A stretch of 64,000 nucleotides of DNA from Umezawaea tangerina (GTDB lineage: Bacteria > Actinomycetota > Actinomycetes > Mycobacteriales > Pseudonocardiaceae). The stretch is from NCBI RefSeq assembly GCF_003002815.1, contig NZ_PVTF01000024.1, positions 1 through 64,000 on the forward strand, read 5' to 3'. Below the pieces are notes generated by a model that did no database searches, was not told the DNA's origin, and saw only the letters and a list, made by a program, of their open reading frames with translations. Of the stretch, positions 46,843 through 55,574 are shown piece by piece (the first letter of the stretch is position 1; each line of letters opens with the position of its first letter). The translations under genes were made by a program, and so were the position numbers.

Positions 46843-46872
46843 ACTGTAAGAATCAGCACAGCAACGTGTCAA
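46843..46872 (-). promoter_or_regulatory. Promoter of the hexuronate transport/catabolic operon
   Basis: On the minus strand TTGACA (46867-46872), an 18-nt spacer and TACAGT (46843-46848): perfect -35 and a TANNNT -10. It lies about 60 nt upstream of the binding-protein start. Confidence 0.65.
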
Positions 46873-46907
46873 GAGCGTGTTGCCGGAATGTTTCCCTGGA
46901 GGACCTG

Positions 46908-47690
46908 GTGACCGAGGCCGCTTCGCCCACCCGCCCCGGGGCGGTGAAATCCGCCGACCGGACCGTCGAGCTGCTGGAAGTCCTGTCGGCGTCCGACCGC
47001 AGGCTGACCCTCACCGAGCTGCACCGGGAGCTCAGCTACCCGAAGTCGAGCCTGTACATGCTGCTGCAGACGCTCGTGAACCGCGGCTGGGTGGAGGTCG
47101 AGCCGGACCGCGGCACCTACGGCATCGGCGTGCGGGCCCTGCTCGTCGGTACGTCCTACCTCGACCACGACCCGGTCGTGCGCGCCGCGATCCGGGTCAT
47201 GGAGCAGGTCCGGCAGACCGTCAACGAGACCGTCCACCTCGCGCGGCTCGACGGCGCCGACGTGGTCTACCTCGCCAGCCGCGAGTCGGAGCACCACCTG
47301 CGGGTCGTCTCCAGGGTCGGTCGCAGGCTGCCCGCGCACTCCACGTCGCTGGGCAAGGCGGTGCTGTCCACCCGCACCCCGCAGGAGGTCGACGCGCTGC
47401 TGCCCGCCGAGCTCGTGCCGCTCACGCCGAACACCGTCGTCGAACGCGGGGCGCTGCACGCGCAGCTCGCGGGCTTCCGCAACACCGGCTACGCCCACGA
47501 GCGCGAGGAGAACACCCCCGGCCTCGGCTGCTTCGCCGTCGCGCTGCCCTACCGCAACCCCGTGCTCGACGCGATGAGCTGCTCGGTCCCGCTGGGCAGG
47601 CTCGACGACGAGCACGAGCGGCAGGTCATCGCCGCGCTGCTCGACGCCGCCCGCACGATCACCGAGCTGCTGCGCCAGTTCGGCCGCTGA
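46908..47690 (+). CDS. IclR-family transcriptional regulator
   Basis: A 260-residue regulator with an N-terminal winged helix (LTLTELHRELSYPKSSLYMLLQTLVNRGWVE) and the IclR ligand domain (LAGFRNTGYAHEREENTPGLGCFAVALPYRN). GTG 46908 with GGAGG 5 nt upstream is chosen over an upstream in-frame ATG at 46827 that lies in the operator region. It is divergent from the importer operon and first of the udh-aldehyde dehydrogenase unit. It probably represses both directions until a uronate or aldarate ligand binds. Confidence 0.92.
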   Translation: MTEAASPTRPGAVKSADRTVELLEVLSASDRRLTLTELHRELSYPKSSLYMLLQTLVNRGWVEVEPDRGTYGIGVRALLVGTSYLDHDPVVRAAIRVMEQVRQTVNETVHLARLDGADVVYLASRESEHHLRVVSRVGRRLPAHSTSLGKAVLSTRTPQEVDALLPAELVPLTPNTVVERGALHAQLAGFRNTGYAHEREENTPGLGCFAVALPYRNPVLDAMSCSVPLGRLDDEHERQVIAALLDAARTITELLRQFGR

Positions 47691-47723
47691 CCGTCCACAC
47701 CGCACTCCGGAGGGGTCCCACCC

Positions 47724-48536
47724 GTGACCGCACGAATCCTGATCACCGGCGCCGCCGGTGGGCTGGGCACGCTCATGCGCCCCCGGCTCGCCGAGGGCGA
47801 CCGGGTCCTGCGCCTGCTGGACATCGCCGAGATCCCGGCGGCGGACGGCGGCGAGAACGTCGAGGTGGTCCAGGCCTCGGTCACGGACATGGCCGCGATG
47901 GAGGAGGCGATGTCCGGGGTGGACGCGGTCATCCACCTCGGCGGGCTCAGCCTCGAGAGCTCGTGGGAGCGGACGCTCGAGGTCAACATCGACGGCACGC
48001 ACACCGTGCTGGAGGCGGCGCGCAGGCAGGGCGTGACCCGCGTGCTGCTGGCCAGCTCCAACCACGCCGTCGGCTACGCGCCGAGGTCCGACGGCGAGGC
48101 GGGCGACTACCTGTTCCCCAGGCCCGACACGTACTACGGCGTCAGCAAGGTCGCGATGGAGGGGCTCGGCAGCCTCTACGCCGACCGCTACGGCATGGAC
48201 GTGATCGCCATCCGGATCGGGTCGTGCTTCGAGAAGCCCCGTGACGCCCGGATGCTGTCCACCTGGTTGTCCCCCGACGACGCGGCCCGCCTGTTCGAGG
48301 CGTGCGTCGCCGCGCCCAGCCCCGGTTTCCGGGTCGTGTGGGGCGTCTCCGACAACACCCGGCGCTGGTTCTCCCTCGACGAGGCGTTCGCGCTGGGCTA
48401 CGAGTCCAAGGACGACGCGGAGGTGTTCGCGTCCGAAGTGGGTACCCCCGACCCGGACTCCCTGGCGCAGAGGCACGTCGGCGGCGTGTGGTGCGGTCCG
48501 GAGTTCGACACCGCGGTGAAGGAGGCGGGCAAGTGA
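47724..48536 (+). CDS. udh: NAD-dependent uronate dehydrogenase
   Basis: Oxidises D-glucuronate or D-galacturonate to the aldarolactone. This short-chain-dehydrogenase protein of 270 residues has the NAD motif ITGAAGGLGT, SSNHAVGYAPR, the catalytic YYGVSK (YxxxK), RIGSCFEKPRDARMLSTWLSPDD and WGVSDNTRRW. The latter two are typical of Udh rather than sugar epimerases. GTG start, 33 nt after the IclR gene. It overlaps the aldehyde dehydrogenase gene. Confidence 0.87.
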   Translation: MTARILITGAAGGLGTLMRPRLAEGDRVLRLLDIAEIPAADGGENVEVVQASVTDMAAMEEAMSGVDAVIHLGGLSLESSWERTLEVNIDGTHTVLEAARRQGVTRVLLASSNHAVGYAPRSDGEAGDYLFPRPDTYYGVSKVAMEGLGSLYADRYGMDVIAIRIGSCFEKPRDARMLSTWLSPDDAARLFEACVAAPSPGFRVVWGVSDNTRRWFSLDEAFALGYESKDDAEVFASEVGTPDPDSLAQRHVGGVWCGPEFDTAVKEAGK

Positions 48537-50038
48537 TCGTGCAGGGCTACAACCCCCGGACCGGCGAGCCCATCGGCGAGCCCGTGACCGAGACCACCGA
48601 CAGCGAGGTCGACGGAGTCGTGACCGCCGCGGCAGCCGCGTTCGAGGCGTGGTCCACTACGCCCGCCGCCGACCGCGCGGTGGTGCTGGAGGCCGTCGCC
48701 GACGCGCTGGACGCCGAGTCAGAGCTGCTGGTCGCCACCGCCGACGGCGAGACCGCGCTCGGCGTGCCCCGGCTGACCACCGAGCTGAAGCGCACCACCA
48801 ACCAGCTCCGGCTGTTCGGCGAGGTGCTGCGCGAGGGCAGCTACGTCGAGGCGACCATCGACTCGCCGGACCCCGACACCGTCCCGCCCCGCCCGGACCT
48901 GCGCCGCGTGCTCCGTCCACTCGGGACGGTCGCCGTGTTCTCCGCCTCGAACTTCCCGTTCGCCTTCTCCGTCGCCGGCGGCGACACCGCCTCCGCGCTC
49001 GCGGCCGGGTGCGCCGTCGTCGTGAAGGCCCACTCCGCCCACCCCGGCACCTCCCGCGAGACCGCGCGCGTCGTCACGGCCGCGCTCGCCGCGGCCGGTG
49101 CCCCCGAAGGCCTGTTCGGCATCGTCCACGGCGTCCAGGCGGGTGTCGCGCTCGTCCGGCACCCGCGGGTGCGCGCCGTCGGCTTCACCGGCTCCACCGG
49201 CGGCGGCCGCGCCCTGTTCGACATCGCCCAAGGCCGCCCCGACCCCATCCCCTTCTACGGCGAGCTCGGCAGCGTGAACCCGGCGGTCGTGCTGCCGGAC
49301 GCCGCCGCCGCGCGCCCCGAGGAGATCGCCACCGCGTTCGCGCAGTCGCTCACCATGGGCGTCGGCCAGTTCTGCACCAACCCCGGCCTGCTCTTCGCAC
49401 CCGAGGCGCTGGTCGAACCGCTCGGCGCGGCGGTCGCGGCCAGCCACGGCGGCACCATGCTCAACGAGCGGATGTGCGACTCCTACCGGTCGGGCACCGA
49501 CGCGCTGGCGGCGGGCGACCTGGTCACCGAGGTCTCCACCGGCGACCGGCCCGCCGACGGCTGGAGCGTGGCACCGCGGCTGTTCACCGTCCCGCTCGCG
49601 GTGTTCGCCGACAACGTCGAGAAGCTGACCGAGGAGCACTTCGGTCCCGCGGCCCTGGTCGTGACCTACGACGACCCGGCCGACCTGCTGGCCGTGCTGC
49701 CGAAGCTGCCGGGGACGCTCACCGGCACCGTGCACTCCGACCCGACCGAGCACCCGCTGGCCGGGCAGGTCGCCGAGGTGCTGCGCCGGGTGGCGGGACG
49801 GCTGGTGTTCAACGGCTGGCCGACCGGCGTCGCGGTCGCCTGGGGCATGCACCACGGCGGCCCGTGGCCGTCGACCACCAACCCGCTGCACACCTCGGTG
49901 GGCTCCACGTCCATCCGCCGCTGGATCGCCCCGGTCACCTACCAGTCCTGGCCCGACGGCCTGCTGCCCGCCGAGCTCAAGGACGGCAACCCGCTGGGCA
50001 TCCCGCGCCGGGTCGACGGCGTGCTGGGCACGCACTAG
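48533..50038 (+). CDS. Aldehyde dehydrogenase, probable 2-oxoglutarate semialdehyde dehydrogenase
   Basis: Oxidises 2,5-dioxopentanoate to 2-oxoglutarate, the last step of the glucarate route. The 501-residue NAD(P)+ enzyme has the cofactor region FSASNFPFAFSVAGGD, VGFTGSTGGGRAL, the glutamate segment GELGSVNPAVV and the catalytic cysteine in GQFCTNPG. This set matches the KGSADH-III subgroup. GTG 48533 overlaps the udh stop (GTGA). Confidence 0.9.
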   Translation: MIVQGYNPRTGEPIGEPVTETTDSEVDGVVTAAAAAFEAWSTTPAADRAVVLEAVADALDAESELLVATADGETALGVPRLTTELKRTTNQLRLFGEVLREGSYVEATIDSPDPDTVPPRPDLRRVLRPLGTVAVFSASNFPFAFSVAGGDTASALAAGCAVVVKAHSAHPGTSRETARVVTAALAAAGAPEGLFGIVHGVQAGVALVRHPRVRAVGFTGSTGGGRALFDIAQGRPDPIPFYGELGSVNPAVVLPDAAAARPEEIATAFAQSLTMGVGQFCTNPGLLFAPEALVEPLGAAVAASHGGTMLNERMCDSYRSGTDALAAGDLVTEVSTGDRPADGWSVAPRLFTVPLAVFADNVEKLTEEHFGPAALVVTYDDPADLLAVLPKLPGTLTGTVHSDPTEHPLAGQVAEVLRRVAGRLVFNGWPTGVAVAWGMHHGGPWPSTTNPLHTSVGSTSIRRWIAPVTYQSWPDGLLPAELKDGNPLGIPRRVDGVLGTH

Positions 50039-50046
50039 CGACGACC

Positions 50047-50080
50047 GCCGGGGTCCCGTCGCGCGCACCGGGACCCCGGC
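50047..50080. terminator. Bidirectional terminator
   Basis: GCCGGGGTCCCG / CGGGACCCCGGC, 12-nt arms with a 10-nt loop, between the convergent aldehyde dehydrogenase and TetR-type genes. Confidence 0.75.
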
Positions 50081-50095
50081 ACCCGTCCGCCCTGC

Positions 50096-50971
50096 TCACG
50101 ACCCCGCCGCCTGCCTCGCCCGGTAGGCCCGCTGCTGGCACGCCCGTGAGCAGTACTCCTTCGGGCGCCCGGTGGCCGGTTTCTCCACCGGCTTCCCGCA
50201 CGTGACGCAAGTACCCGGAGTTTCATCACGATCCGAGGTTTCACCACGGCCGCGGACCAGCATCTCGATGCCGTCGAGCACGCGCTGGAGCCCGAACTCG
50301 AAGTCGTCGACCATGCCCTCGTAGCCGCCGCCCATCCACACGCGCGCCAGCGTCGGGTACCGGTCCTCGGTCAGGTGCCCCCACAGCGACACCCGCGAGG
50401 TCCACCACTCCTCCAGGCTCACGCCGCTGGTCCGCTCGGCCTGCTGCGCCTCCGCGACCCGCCGGGCGGCGCCTTCCACGTACTGCGACACCAGGTTCGC
50501 CACGGCCATGATCTCCCGGCCGCTCAGCCCCGTCCCCACCAGCAGTTTCAGCCGGGCCTCGAAGTCGGCCATGTAGTGCGGGCCCGGCACGCTCCGGGTG
50601 GAGGCGACCTGCACCATCCACGGGTGCCGCTGGTAGAGCTCCCAGTCCTGCCGGGCCGAGTAGGCGAGCCCCGCGCGCCACCCCATGCGGTGGTCCGGCA
50701 GCACGACTTCGGCCACGACCGCGTCCTGCATGAGGTCCAGCAGCTCAGCCTTGCCGGGCACGTACCGGTAGAGCGACATGGTCGTGAACCCGAGCTTCTC
50801 CGCGACCCGCCGCATGGACAGGGCGGCGAGCCCCTCCTGGTCGGCGACCTCGACCGCGGCCGCGACCACGCCGTCCAGGGTCAGCGCGGGTTTCGGCCCC
50901 CGGCCGGGGTGCGTCTTCCCACCCCAGAGCAGTTCCACACTGCGTTCCGGATCACCCACTTCCGAGACCAT
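50096..50971 (-). CDS. TetR/AcrR-family regulator with C-terminal zinc-finger-like tail
   Basis: A 291-residue repressor. After a 25-residue leader it has the TetR HTH (VVAAAVEVADQEGLAALSMRRVAEKLGFTTMSLYRYVPGKAELLDLM) and a helical ligand domain (about 90-235). Unusually it then carries a basic tail with a Cys cluster CVTCGKP...EYCSRACQQRAYRARQ, which looks zinc-binding. ATG 50971 has GAGGGAG 6 nt upstream. It is divergent from the ABC exporter genes. A 41-bp palindrome between them is its likely operator. Confidence 0.88.
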   Translation of the reverse strand: MVSEVGDPERSVELLWGGKTHPGRGPKPALTLDGVVAAAVEVADQEGLAALSMRRVAEKLGFTTMSLYRYVPGKAELLDLMQDAVVAEVVLPDHRMGWRAGLAYSARQDWELYQRHPWMVQVASTRSVPGPHYMADFEARLKLLVGTGLSGREIMAVANLVSQYVEGAARRVAEAQQAERTSGVSLEEWWTSRVSLWGHLTEDRYPTLARVWMGGGYEGMVDDFEFGLQRVLDGIEMLVRGRGETSDRDETPGTCVTCGKPVEKPATGRPKEYCSRACQQRAYRARQAAGS

Positions 50972-50987
50972 CCCGGGCTCCCTCGCC

Positions 50988-51017
50988 TTGACATCGTGCC
51001 ACACAACTGTATATATA
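50988..51017 (+). promoter_or_regulatory. Promoter of the first ABC exporter operon
   Basis: TTGACA (50988-50993), 18-nt spacer, TATATA (51012-51017; 51010-51015 with a 16-nt spacer is the same hexamer). It is near-consensus and overlapped by the TetR operator. Confidence 0.65.
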
Positions 51018-51045
51018 GTACACAGGGTGTACGACATACACAGTT
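51005..51045. promoter_or_regulatory. 41-bp palindromic operator for the TetR-type regulator
   Basis: Symmetric about 51025: outer arms AACTGT/ACAGTT, inner arms GTACAC/GTGTAC. 16 of 20 mirror positions are complementary. It covers the -10 box of the exporter promoter. Confidence 0.65.
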
Positions 51046-51057
51046 TAGGAGGTTGTC

Positions 51058-52017
51058 GTGAGCTCACCTGTTCTCTTCGCTGAAGGCCTCCGCAAGCGGT
51101 TCGGCGGGTACTACGCACTGGACGGATTCGACCTGTCGGTCCCAGCGGGAACGGTTTGCGGGCTGCTCGGCCCCAACGGCGCAGGGAAGACGACGGTGCT
51201 GCGAATCCTCTCCACCCTGATGCGCCCCGACGGCGGGCGCGCCACGGTCGCCGGGTACGACGTCACACGACAAGCAGCGGAGGTCCGCAACAACATCGGG
51301 ATGATCGGGCAGCAGTCCACGGTCGACGACATCTTGACCGGTCGGGAGAACCTCGCCCTCTGGGGCAGGCTCTACCACCTGAGCGCGGCCAACGCGAAGC
51401 GCCGCGCGGACGAGCTCCTCGAGCAGTTCGGCCTCAACGCGGCGGCCAGCAAGCAGGTCAAGTACTACTCGGGCGGCATGCGCCGCAGGCTCGACCTCGC
51501 GTCGAGTTTCATCACGGCACCGCGGGTCATGTTCCTGGACGAGCCCACCGCGGGCCTCGACCCGCGCAACCGCATCGAGATGTGGTCGGCGGTGCGCGCG
51601 CTGGCCCAGGCGGGCACCACCGTGCTGCTCACCACCCAGCTCCTCGACGAGGCGGACCAGCTGGCGGACCAGATCGTGCTGATGGACGGCGGTCGTGAGA
51701 TCGCCAGCGGCACGCCCGACGAGCTCAAGGCGCGCACCGGCGGCGACTGGATCGACGTCACCGTCCGGAACATCGCCCAGCTGCCGGCGGCGGCGGGCGT
51801 GATGGCGCGCGCCGCGGGCGGCAAGCTCCAGACGGCCGCCGGGGAACACCGGATCAGCGCGGCCGTGGCCGACCGGGCGCACGCGCTGACCGACGTCACG
51901 CGGGCCCTGCACGACGCGGGGATCGACGCGGAGGACGTCACGCTGCGCAGGGCGACCCTCGACGAGGTGTTCCTCCTGCTCACCGGGAAGGACGCGGAAG
52001 AGGTGGAAGCGGTATGA
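51058..52017 (+). CDS. DrrA-like ABC exporter ATP-binding protein (first pair)
   Basis: A 319-residue ABC ATPase of the daunorubicin-resistance (DrrA) type: Walker A GPNGAGKTTVLR, signature YSGGMRRRLDLA, Walker B RVMFLDEPTAGLDPRN, and the C-terminal domain ending in RRATLDEVFLLLTGK. GTG start with TAGGAGG 5 nt upstream. Its TGA overlaps the permease ATG. It is predicted to energise efflux of a hydrophobic compound under TetR control. Confidence 0.92.
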   Translation: MSSPVLFAEGLRKRFGGYYALDGFDLSVPAGTVCGLLGPNGAGKTTVLRILSTLMRPDGGRATVAGYDVTRQAAEVRNNIGMIGQQSTVDDILTGRENLALWGRLYHLSAANAKRRADELLEQFGLNAAASKQVKYYSGGMRRRLDLASSFITAPRVMFLDEPTAGLDPRNRIEMWSAVRALAQAGTTVLLTTQLLDEADQLADQIVLMDGGREIASGTPDELKARTGGDWIDVTVRNIAQLPAAAGVMARAAGGKLQTAAGEHRISAAVADRAHALTDVTRALHDAGIDAEDVTLRRATLDEVFLLLTGKDAEEVEAV

Positions 52018-52850
52018 CACTCACCCTGCCCCCCAGGACCCCCATGGCGTCGCGCAGCCTGGTGCAGCGCTTCCGGTGGGTGGTCAGCGACACGTGGAAC
52101 GTCGCCTCGCGCGACCTCATCCACTGGGTCCGGCAACCGGTCCGGATCTTCAGCAGCGTGATGTACCCGGTGGTCTCGATCCTGATCTTCGGGTACGTGT
52201 TCGGCAACGCGGTGATGGTCGCCAGCGGCGGCTGGAACTACCGGGAGTTCCTGATGCCCGGCCTGTTCGGCCAGAGCGTGGTGCTCGGCGTCGGCGTCAC
52301 GCTGGTCGCGATAGCCGAGGACACCCACCGGGGCGTCAACAGCAGGTTCCGCTCGATGCCCATGTCGAGCACCGGCTTCCTGGCGGGCCGCAGCGCCGCG
52401 GACCTGCTGAACTCCACGCTCGACATCGCGGTGCTGATGGTGTGCGGCCTCGCGGTCGGCTGGGAGTGGCGGCTGGGCTTCGGCAACGTGCTGGCGGCCT
52501 TCGGGCTGCTCCTGCTGCTGAGGTTCGCGATGATCTGGCTGGGGATCTTCCTCGGCCTGGTCATCAAGCCGGAGAACACCTCCGTGGTGTGGACGATCCT
52601 GCTGCCGCTGACCATGTTCTCCGACACCTTCGTGTCGCCGCAGACGATGCCGCACTGGATGGGCGTCATCTCGGAGTGGAACCCGCTGTCGGCCACGGTG
52701 GGCGCGATCCGCGGCCTGTTCGGCAACCCCGGCTGGGGTGGCGACTCGTGGGTCGCGCAGCACTCGCTGCTGATGGCGGTCGTGTGGCCGCTCGCGATCA
52801 CCGCGGTGTTCTGGCCGCTGGCCGTGCGCCGCTACCGCAGCCTGAGCTGA
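52014..52850 (+). CDS. ABC-2 type exporter permease (first pair)
   Basis: A 278-residue membrane protein with six hydrophobic segments and the ABC-2 pattern of DrrB (YREFLMPGLFGQSV, GVNSRFRSMPMSS, EWNPLSATVGAIRGLFGNP). ATG overlaps the ATPase stop (ATGA). It works with the preceding ATPase. Confidence 0.92.
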   Translation: MTLTLPPRTPMASRSLVQRFRWVVSDTWNVASRDLIHWVRQPVRIFSSVMYPVVSILIFGYVFGNAVMVASGGWNYREFLMPGLFGQSVVLGVGVTLVAIAEDTHRGVNSRFRSMPMSSTGFLAGRSAADLLNSTLDIAVLMVCGLAVGWEWRLGFGNVLAAFGLLLLLRFAMIWLGIFLGLVIKPENTSVVWTILLPLTMFSDTFVSPQTMPHWMGVISEWNPLSATVGAIRGLFGNPGWGGDSWVAQHSLLMAVVWPLAITAVFWPLAVRRYRSLS

Positions 52851-52852
52851 CC

Positions 52853-52895
52853 GTCCGGACGGCGGGTCGGGGACTCCCCCACCCGCCGTCCGGAC
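52853..52895 (+). terminator. Terminator after the first exporter pair
   Basis: 15-nt perfect arms (52853-52867 / 52881-52895), 2 nt after the stop. Two further hairpins follow: GGTGTCG/CGACACC (52921-52944) and 14-nt perfect arms 52965-52978 / 52984-52997. Confidence 0.75.
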
Positions 52896-53081
52896 CACCG
52901 ACCACGGCGCGGCACACGGCGGTGTCGACGCGATCCGCGACACCGCCGGCGAAGCGCGCCGCGTCGCCGCCGGACCGGTCCCCCCGGTCCGGCGGCGTTC
53001 TGGTGTTCCGATATCACCTGGTCAGGGGGGCGCGAGCGCAATTCGGACGAAATTGTCGGTGCGCACCCGCATCATGTGCGG

Positions 53082-54053
53082 ATGGCAGACGCAATCCTGG
53101 CCGAAGGCCTGGTCAAACGCTACGGGGCCGTCGTCGCGCTCGACGGTCTCGACCTCGCGGTGCCCGAGGGCACCATCATGGGCCTGCTCGGCCCCAACGG
53201 CGCGGGCAAGACGACGGCCGTGCGGGTGCTCACCACGCTGCTGGAGTTCGACGGCGGCAACGCGTCGGTCGCGGGCCTCGACGTGGTGAAGGGCGCGCGG
53301 GAGCTGCGCCGCAAGATCGGCCTGTCCGGCCAGTACGCGGCCGTCGACGAGAACCTGACCGGCTTCGAGAACCTCGACATGGTGGGCAGGCTCTACCACC
53401 TCGGCAAGCAGCCCAGCCGGGACAGGGCGCGCGAGCTGCTGGAGCGCTTCGACCTCGTCGAGGCGGCCGACCGGCCCGTGAAGGGCTACTCCGGTGGCAT
53501 GCGCAGGCGCCTGGACCTGGCCGCGGCGCTGGTGGCGAAACCGGTCGTGCTGTTCCTCGACGAGCCGACCACGGGCCTCGACCCGCGCAGCAGGCTCGGC
53601 ATGTGGGACGTGATCGAGGAGCTGGTCGCAGGCGGCACCACCGTGCTGCTGACCACGCAGTACCTGGAGGAGGCCGACCGGCTGGCGGACAAGATCGCCG
53701 TCATCGACCACGGCAGGGTCATCGCCGAGGGCACCTCCGACCAGCTCAAGGCCCAGGTCGGCGGCGAACGGCTGGAGCTGACCGTCGCGTCGGCCCGCGA
53801 CGTCGCCCTCACCAAGGCCGCCCTCGCCCCGCTCGCCATCGCCGACATCTCCGTCGACGAACGCGGCAACCACGTCATCGTGCCCGTCTCAGGCGGTGCC
53901 GACGTGCTCGTCGAAGCCGTCCGGCTCCTCGACGGCGAGGCCATCAAGGTGCTCGACGTCGGCCTGCGCAGACCGACGCTGGACGACGTGTTCCTGACGC
54001 TGACCGGCCGCGCGGCCGAGGAAGACCTGACCGACGGGGAGAGTGGCGCGTGA
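53082..54053 (+). CDS. DrrA-like ABC exporter ATP-binding protein (second pair)
   Basis: A 323-residue ATPase, paralogue of the 51058 product: GPNGAGKTTAVR, YSGGMRRRLDLA, VVLFLDEPTTGLDPRS, and the C-terminal RRPTLDDVFLTLTG. No ribosome site is visible, so start choice (ATG 53082, GTG 53076) is uncertain and leaderless translation is possible. It is coupled to the next permease by GTGA. Confidence 0.9.
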   Translation: MADAILAEGLVKRYGAVVALDGLDLAVPEGTIMGLLGPNGAGKTTAVRVLTTLLEFDGGNASVAGLDVVKGARELRRKIGLSGQYAAVDENLTGFENLDMVGRLYHLGKQPSRDRARELLERFDLVEAADRPVKGYSGGMRRRLDLAAALVAKPVVLFLDEPTTGLDPRSRLGMWDVIEELVAGGTTVLLTTQYLEEADRLADKIAVIDHGRVIAEGTSDQLKAQVGGERLELTVASARDVALTKAALAPLAIADISVDERGNHVIVPVSGGADVLVEAVRLLDGEAIKVLDVGLRRPTLDDVFLTLTGRAAEEDLTDGESGA

Positions 54054-54853
54054 ACGGGTTCGTCGAGGCGCTGGCGGACGGCGCGGTCGTCGCCAAGCGC
54101 AACCTCATCAAGGTCAAGCGGGTCCCCGACCTCATCGTCTTCTCGACCCTGTCCCCCATCATGTTCGTGCTGCTGTTCGCCTACGTGTTCGGCAGCGCGA
54201 TCGAGATCCCCGGCATCAACTACCGCGAGTTCCTGATGGCGGGCATCTTCGCCCAGACCGTCCTGTTCGGCGCCACCATCACCGGCACAGGCCTGGCCGA
54301 GGACATGCAGAAGGGCATCATCGACCGGTTCCGGTCACTGCCGATCGCGCGGTCCGCGGTGCTGATCGGCCGGACCACCAGCGACCTGGTGAACAACGTC
54401 ATCGTGATCGTGGTGATGTCGGTGACCGGGCTGATCGTGGGGTGGCGGATCCACTCGTCGTTCCTGGAGGCGCTGGCCGGGTTCGGGTTGCTGCTGCTGT
54501 TCGCCTACGCGGTGTCGTGGGGGATGGCGGTGGTCGGGCTCGCGGTGCGCAGCCCGGAAGTGGTGAACAACGCGAGCTTCATCGTGATCTTCCCGCTGAC
54601 GTTCATCGCGAACACCTTCGTGGGGACCACGAACCTGCCTGGGCCGCTGAAGGCGTTCGCGGAGTGGAACCCGATCTCGGCGGTGACGCAGGCGGCCAGG
54701 GAGCTGTTCGGGAACACGAGTCCGCAGTTCCCGCCGCCGGACGTGTGGCCGTTGAAGCACTCGGTGGTGGCGTCGGTGGTGTGGAGCGTGGTGATCTTGG
54801 CGTTGTTCGTGCCGTTGGCGATTCGGCAGTATCGGAAGGCTGTGGCTCGGTAG
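54050..54853 (+). CDS. ABC-2 type exporter permease (second pair)
   Basis: A 267-residue permease, paralogue of the 52014 product, with six hydrophobic segments and YREFLMAGIFAQTV, IIDRFRSLPIARS, and EWNPISAVTQAARELFGN. GTG 54050 overlaps the ATPase stop. It is followed directly by repeat R3, whose large palindrome begins 57 nt after the stop. Confidence 0.92.
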   Translation: MNGFVEALADGAVVAKRNLIKVKRVPDLIVFSTLSPIMFVLLFAYVFGSAIEIPGINYREFLMAGIFAQTVLFGATITGTGLAEDMQKGIIDRFRSLPIARSAVLIGRTTSDLVNNVIVIVVMSVTGLIVGWRIHSSFLEALAGFGLLLLFAYAVSWGMAVVGLAVRSPEVVNNASFIVIFPLTFIANTFVGTTNLPGPLKAFAEWNPISAVTQAARELFGNTSPQFPPPDVWPLKHSVVASVVWSVVILALFVPLAIRQYRKAVAR

Positions 54854-54875
54854 GGGTGGGGGTTGAGGGGCAAGA

Positions 54876-55184
54876 GCGAAGCCCGGCCCCCGGTGCGCGA
54901 TTGTCTCAATGCCCCACCCCTGTTTGTCAAGACGGTGAAGCTGTCTTGACAAACAGGGGTGGGGCAGGAGGGCGCTGTTTATCGGGGGCGGGAGGGGATC
55001 TGGCTTCGCCAGCATCAGGCTGCGCCTGACTCAGGCATCGGGCTCCGCCCGACGAGGCATCCACGGCTTCGCCGTTGGACGGGGCATCCGCGCTTCGCGG
55101 CGGACAGGGCATCCTTGCTGCGCGGCGGACAAGGCCCCAGGCGCTCCGCGCCGGATGCGCGCTGGCGGGCTGCGCCCAACGTGG
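54876..55184 (+). repeat. Dispersed hairpin repeat, copy R3
   Basis: Third full copy, direct orientation. The 24-bp perfect palindrome is at 54910-54933 / 54943-54966 with loop GGTGAAGCT, followed by the conserved GC-rich block and a tail of small hairpins that has one extra unit compared with R1. The remainder of the gap (55185-55500) is GC- and T-rich and holds no gene or PafBC-like motif that I can see. Confidence 0.9.
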
Positions 55185-55507
55185 CTGAGGTGGGGTGGGG
55201 TGGGGTGGGTGGTTGCTCCGCGTTGGGCGAGTGGCGGGTGTTCCGCGTCGGATGCTTGGTGGTGGTGTGGGGTTCGGGATTCCTTGCTGGGCTTTGGATA
55301 GAGGGTTCTGACTCCTTTCCTTCTGCTCTTGGTTGTTGTGGTGGTGTTCGCATGTGGACTTGGTGTCGCGGGTGGGGGTGGGTGCGGAAAGCGTTCGGGG
55401 TCAAGGGATCTTGGTTGGCGGGTGGCGACTGAACGTGTGCGGGTGGTTGCGTTCGGGGGTTGGGTGCGGCCTTTTGCAGTAGTGGTCTGCGCCGCTGGAA
55501 ACACGAT

Positions 55508-55532
55508 GTTTATCCCTGTGGCACAAGGGAAC
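55508..55532 (+). promoter_or_regulatory. SigB/SigF-type stress promoter candidate
   Basis: GTTT (55508-55511), 15 nt, GGGAAC (55527-55532), close to the general-stress pattern GTTT-N15-17-GGGTAT/C. It lies 42 nt before the ATG of the next gene. Confidence 0.5.
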
Positions 55533-55574
55533 CCGTGCTTCGTCAACTCTTCCCCCCGACCGAAGGAGGCTGCG

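Noticed and set aside
50096-54853. Part of an antibiotic biosynthetic cluster around the DrrAB-like exporters
   Set aside because: No PKS, NRPS, terpene or tailoring genes are present in the window; the exporters stand with a regulator only.
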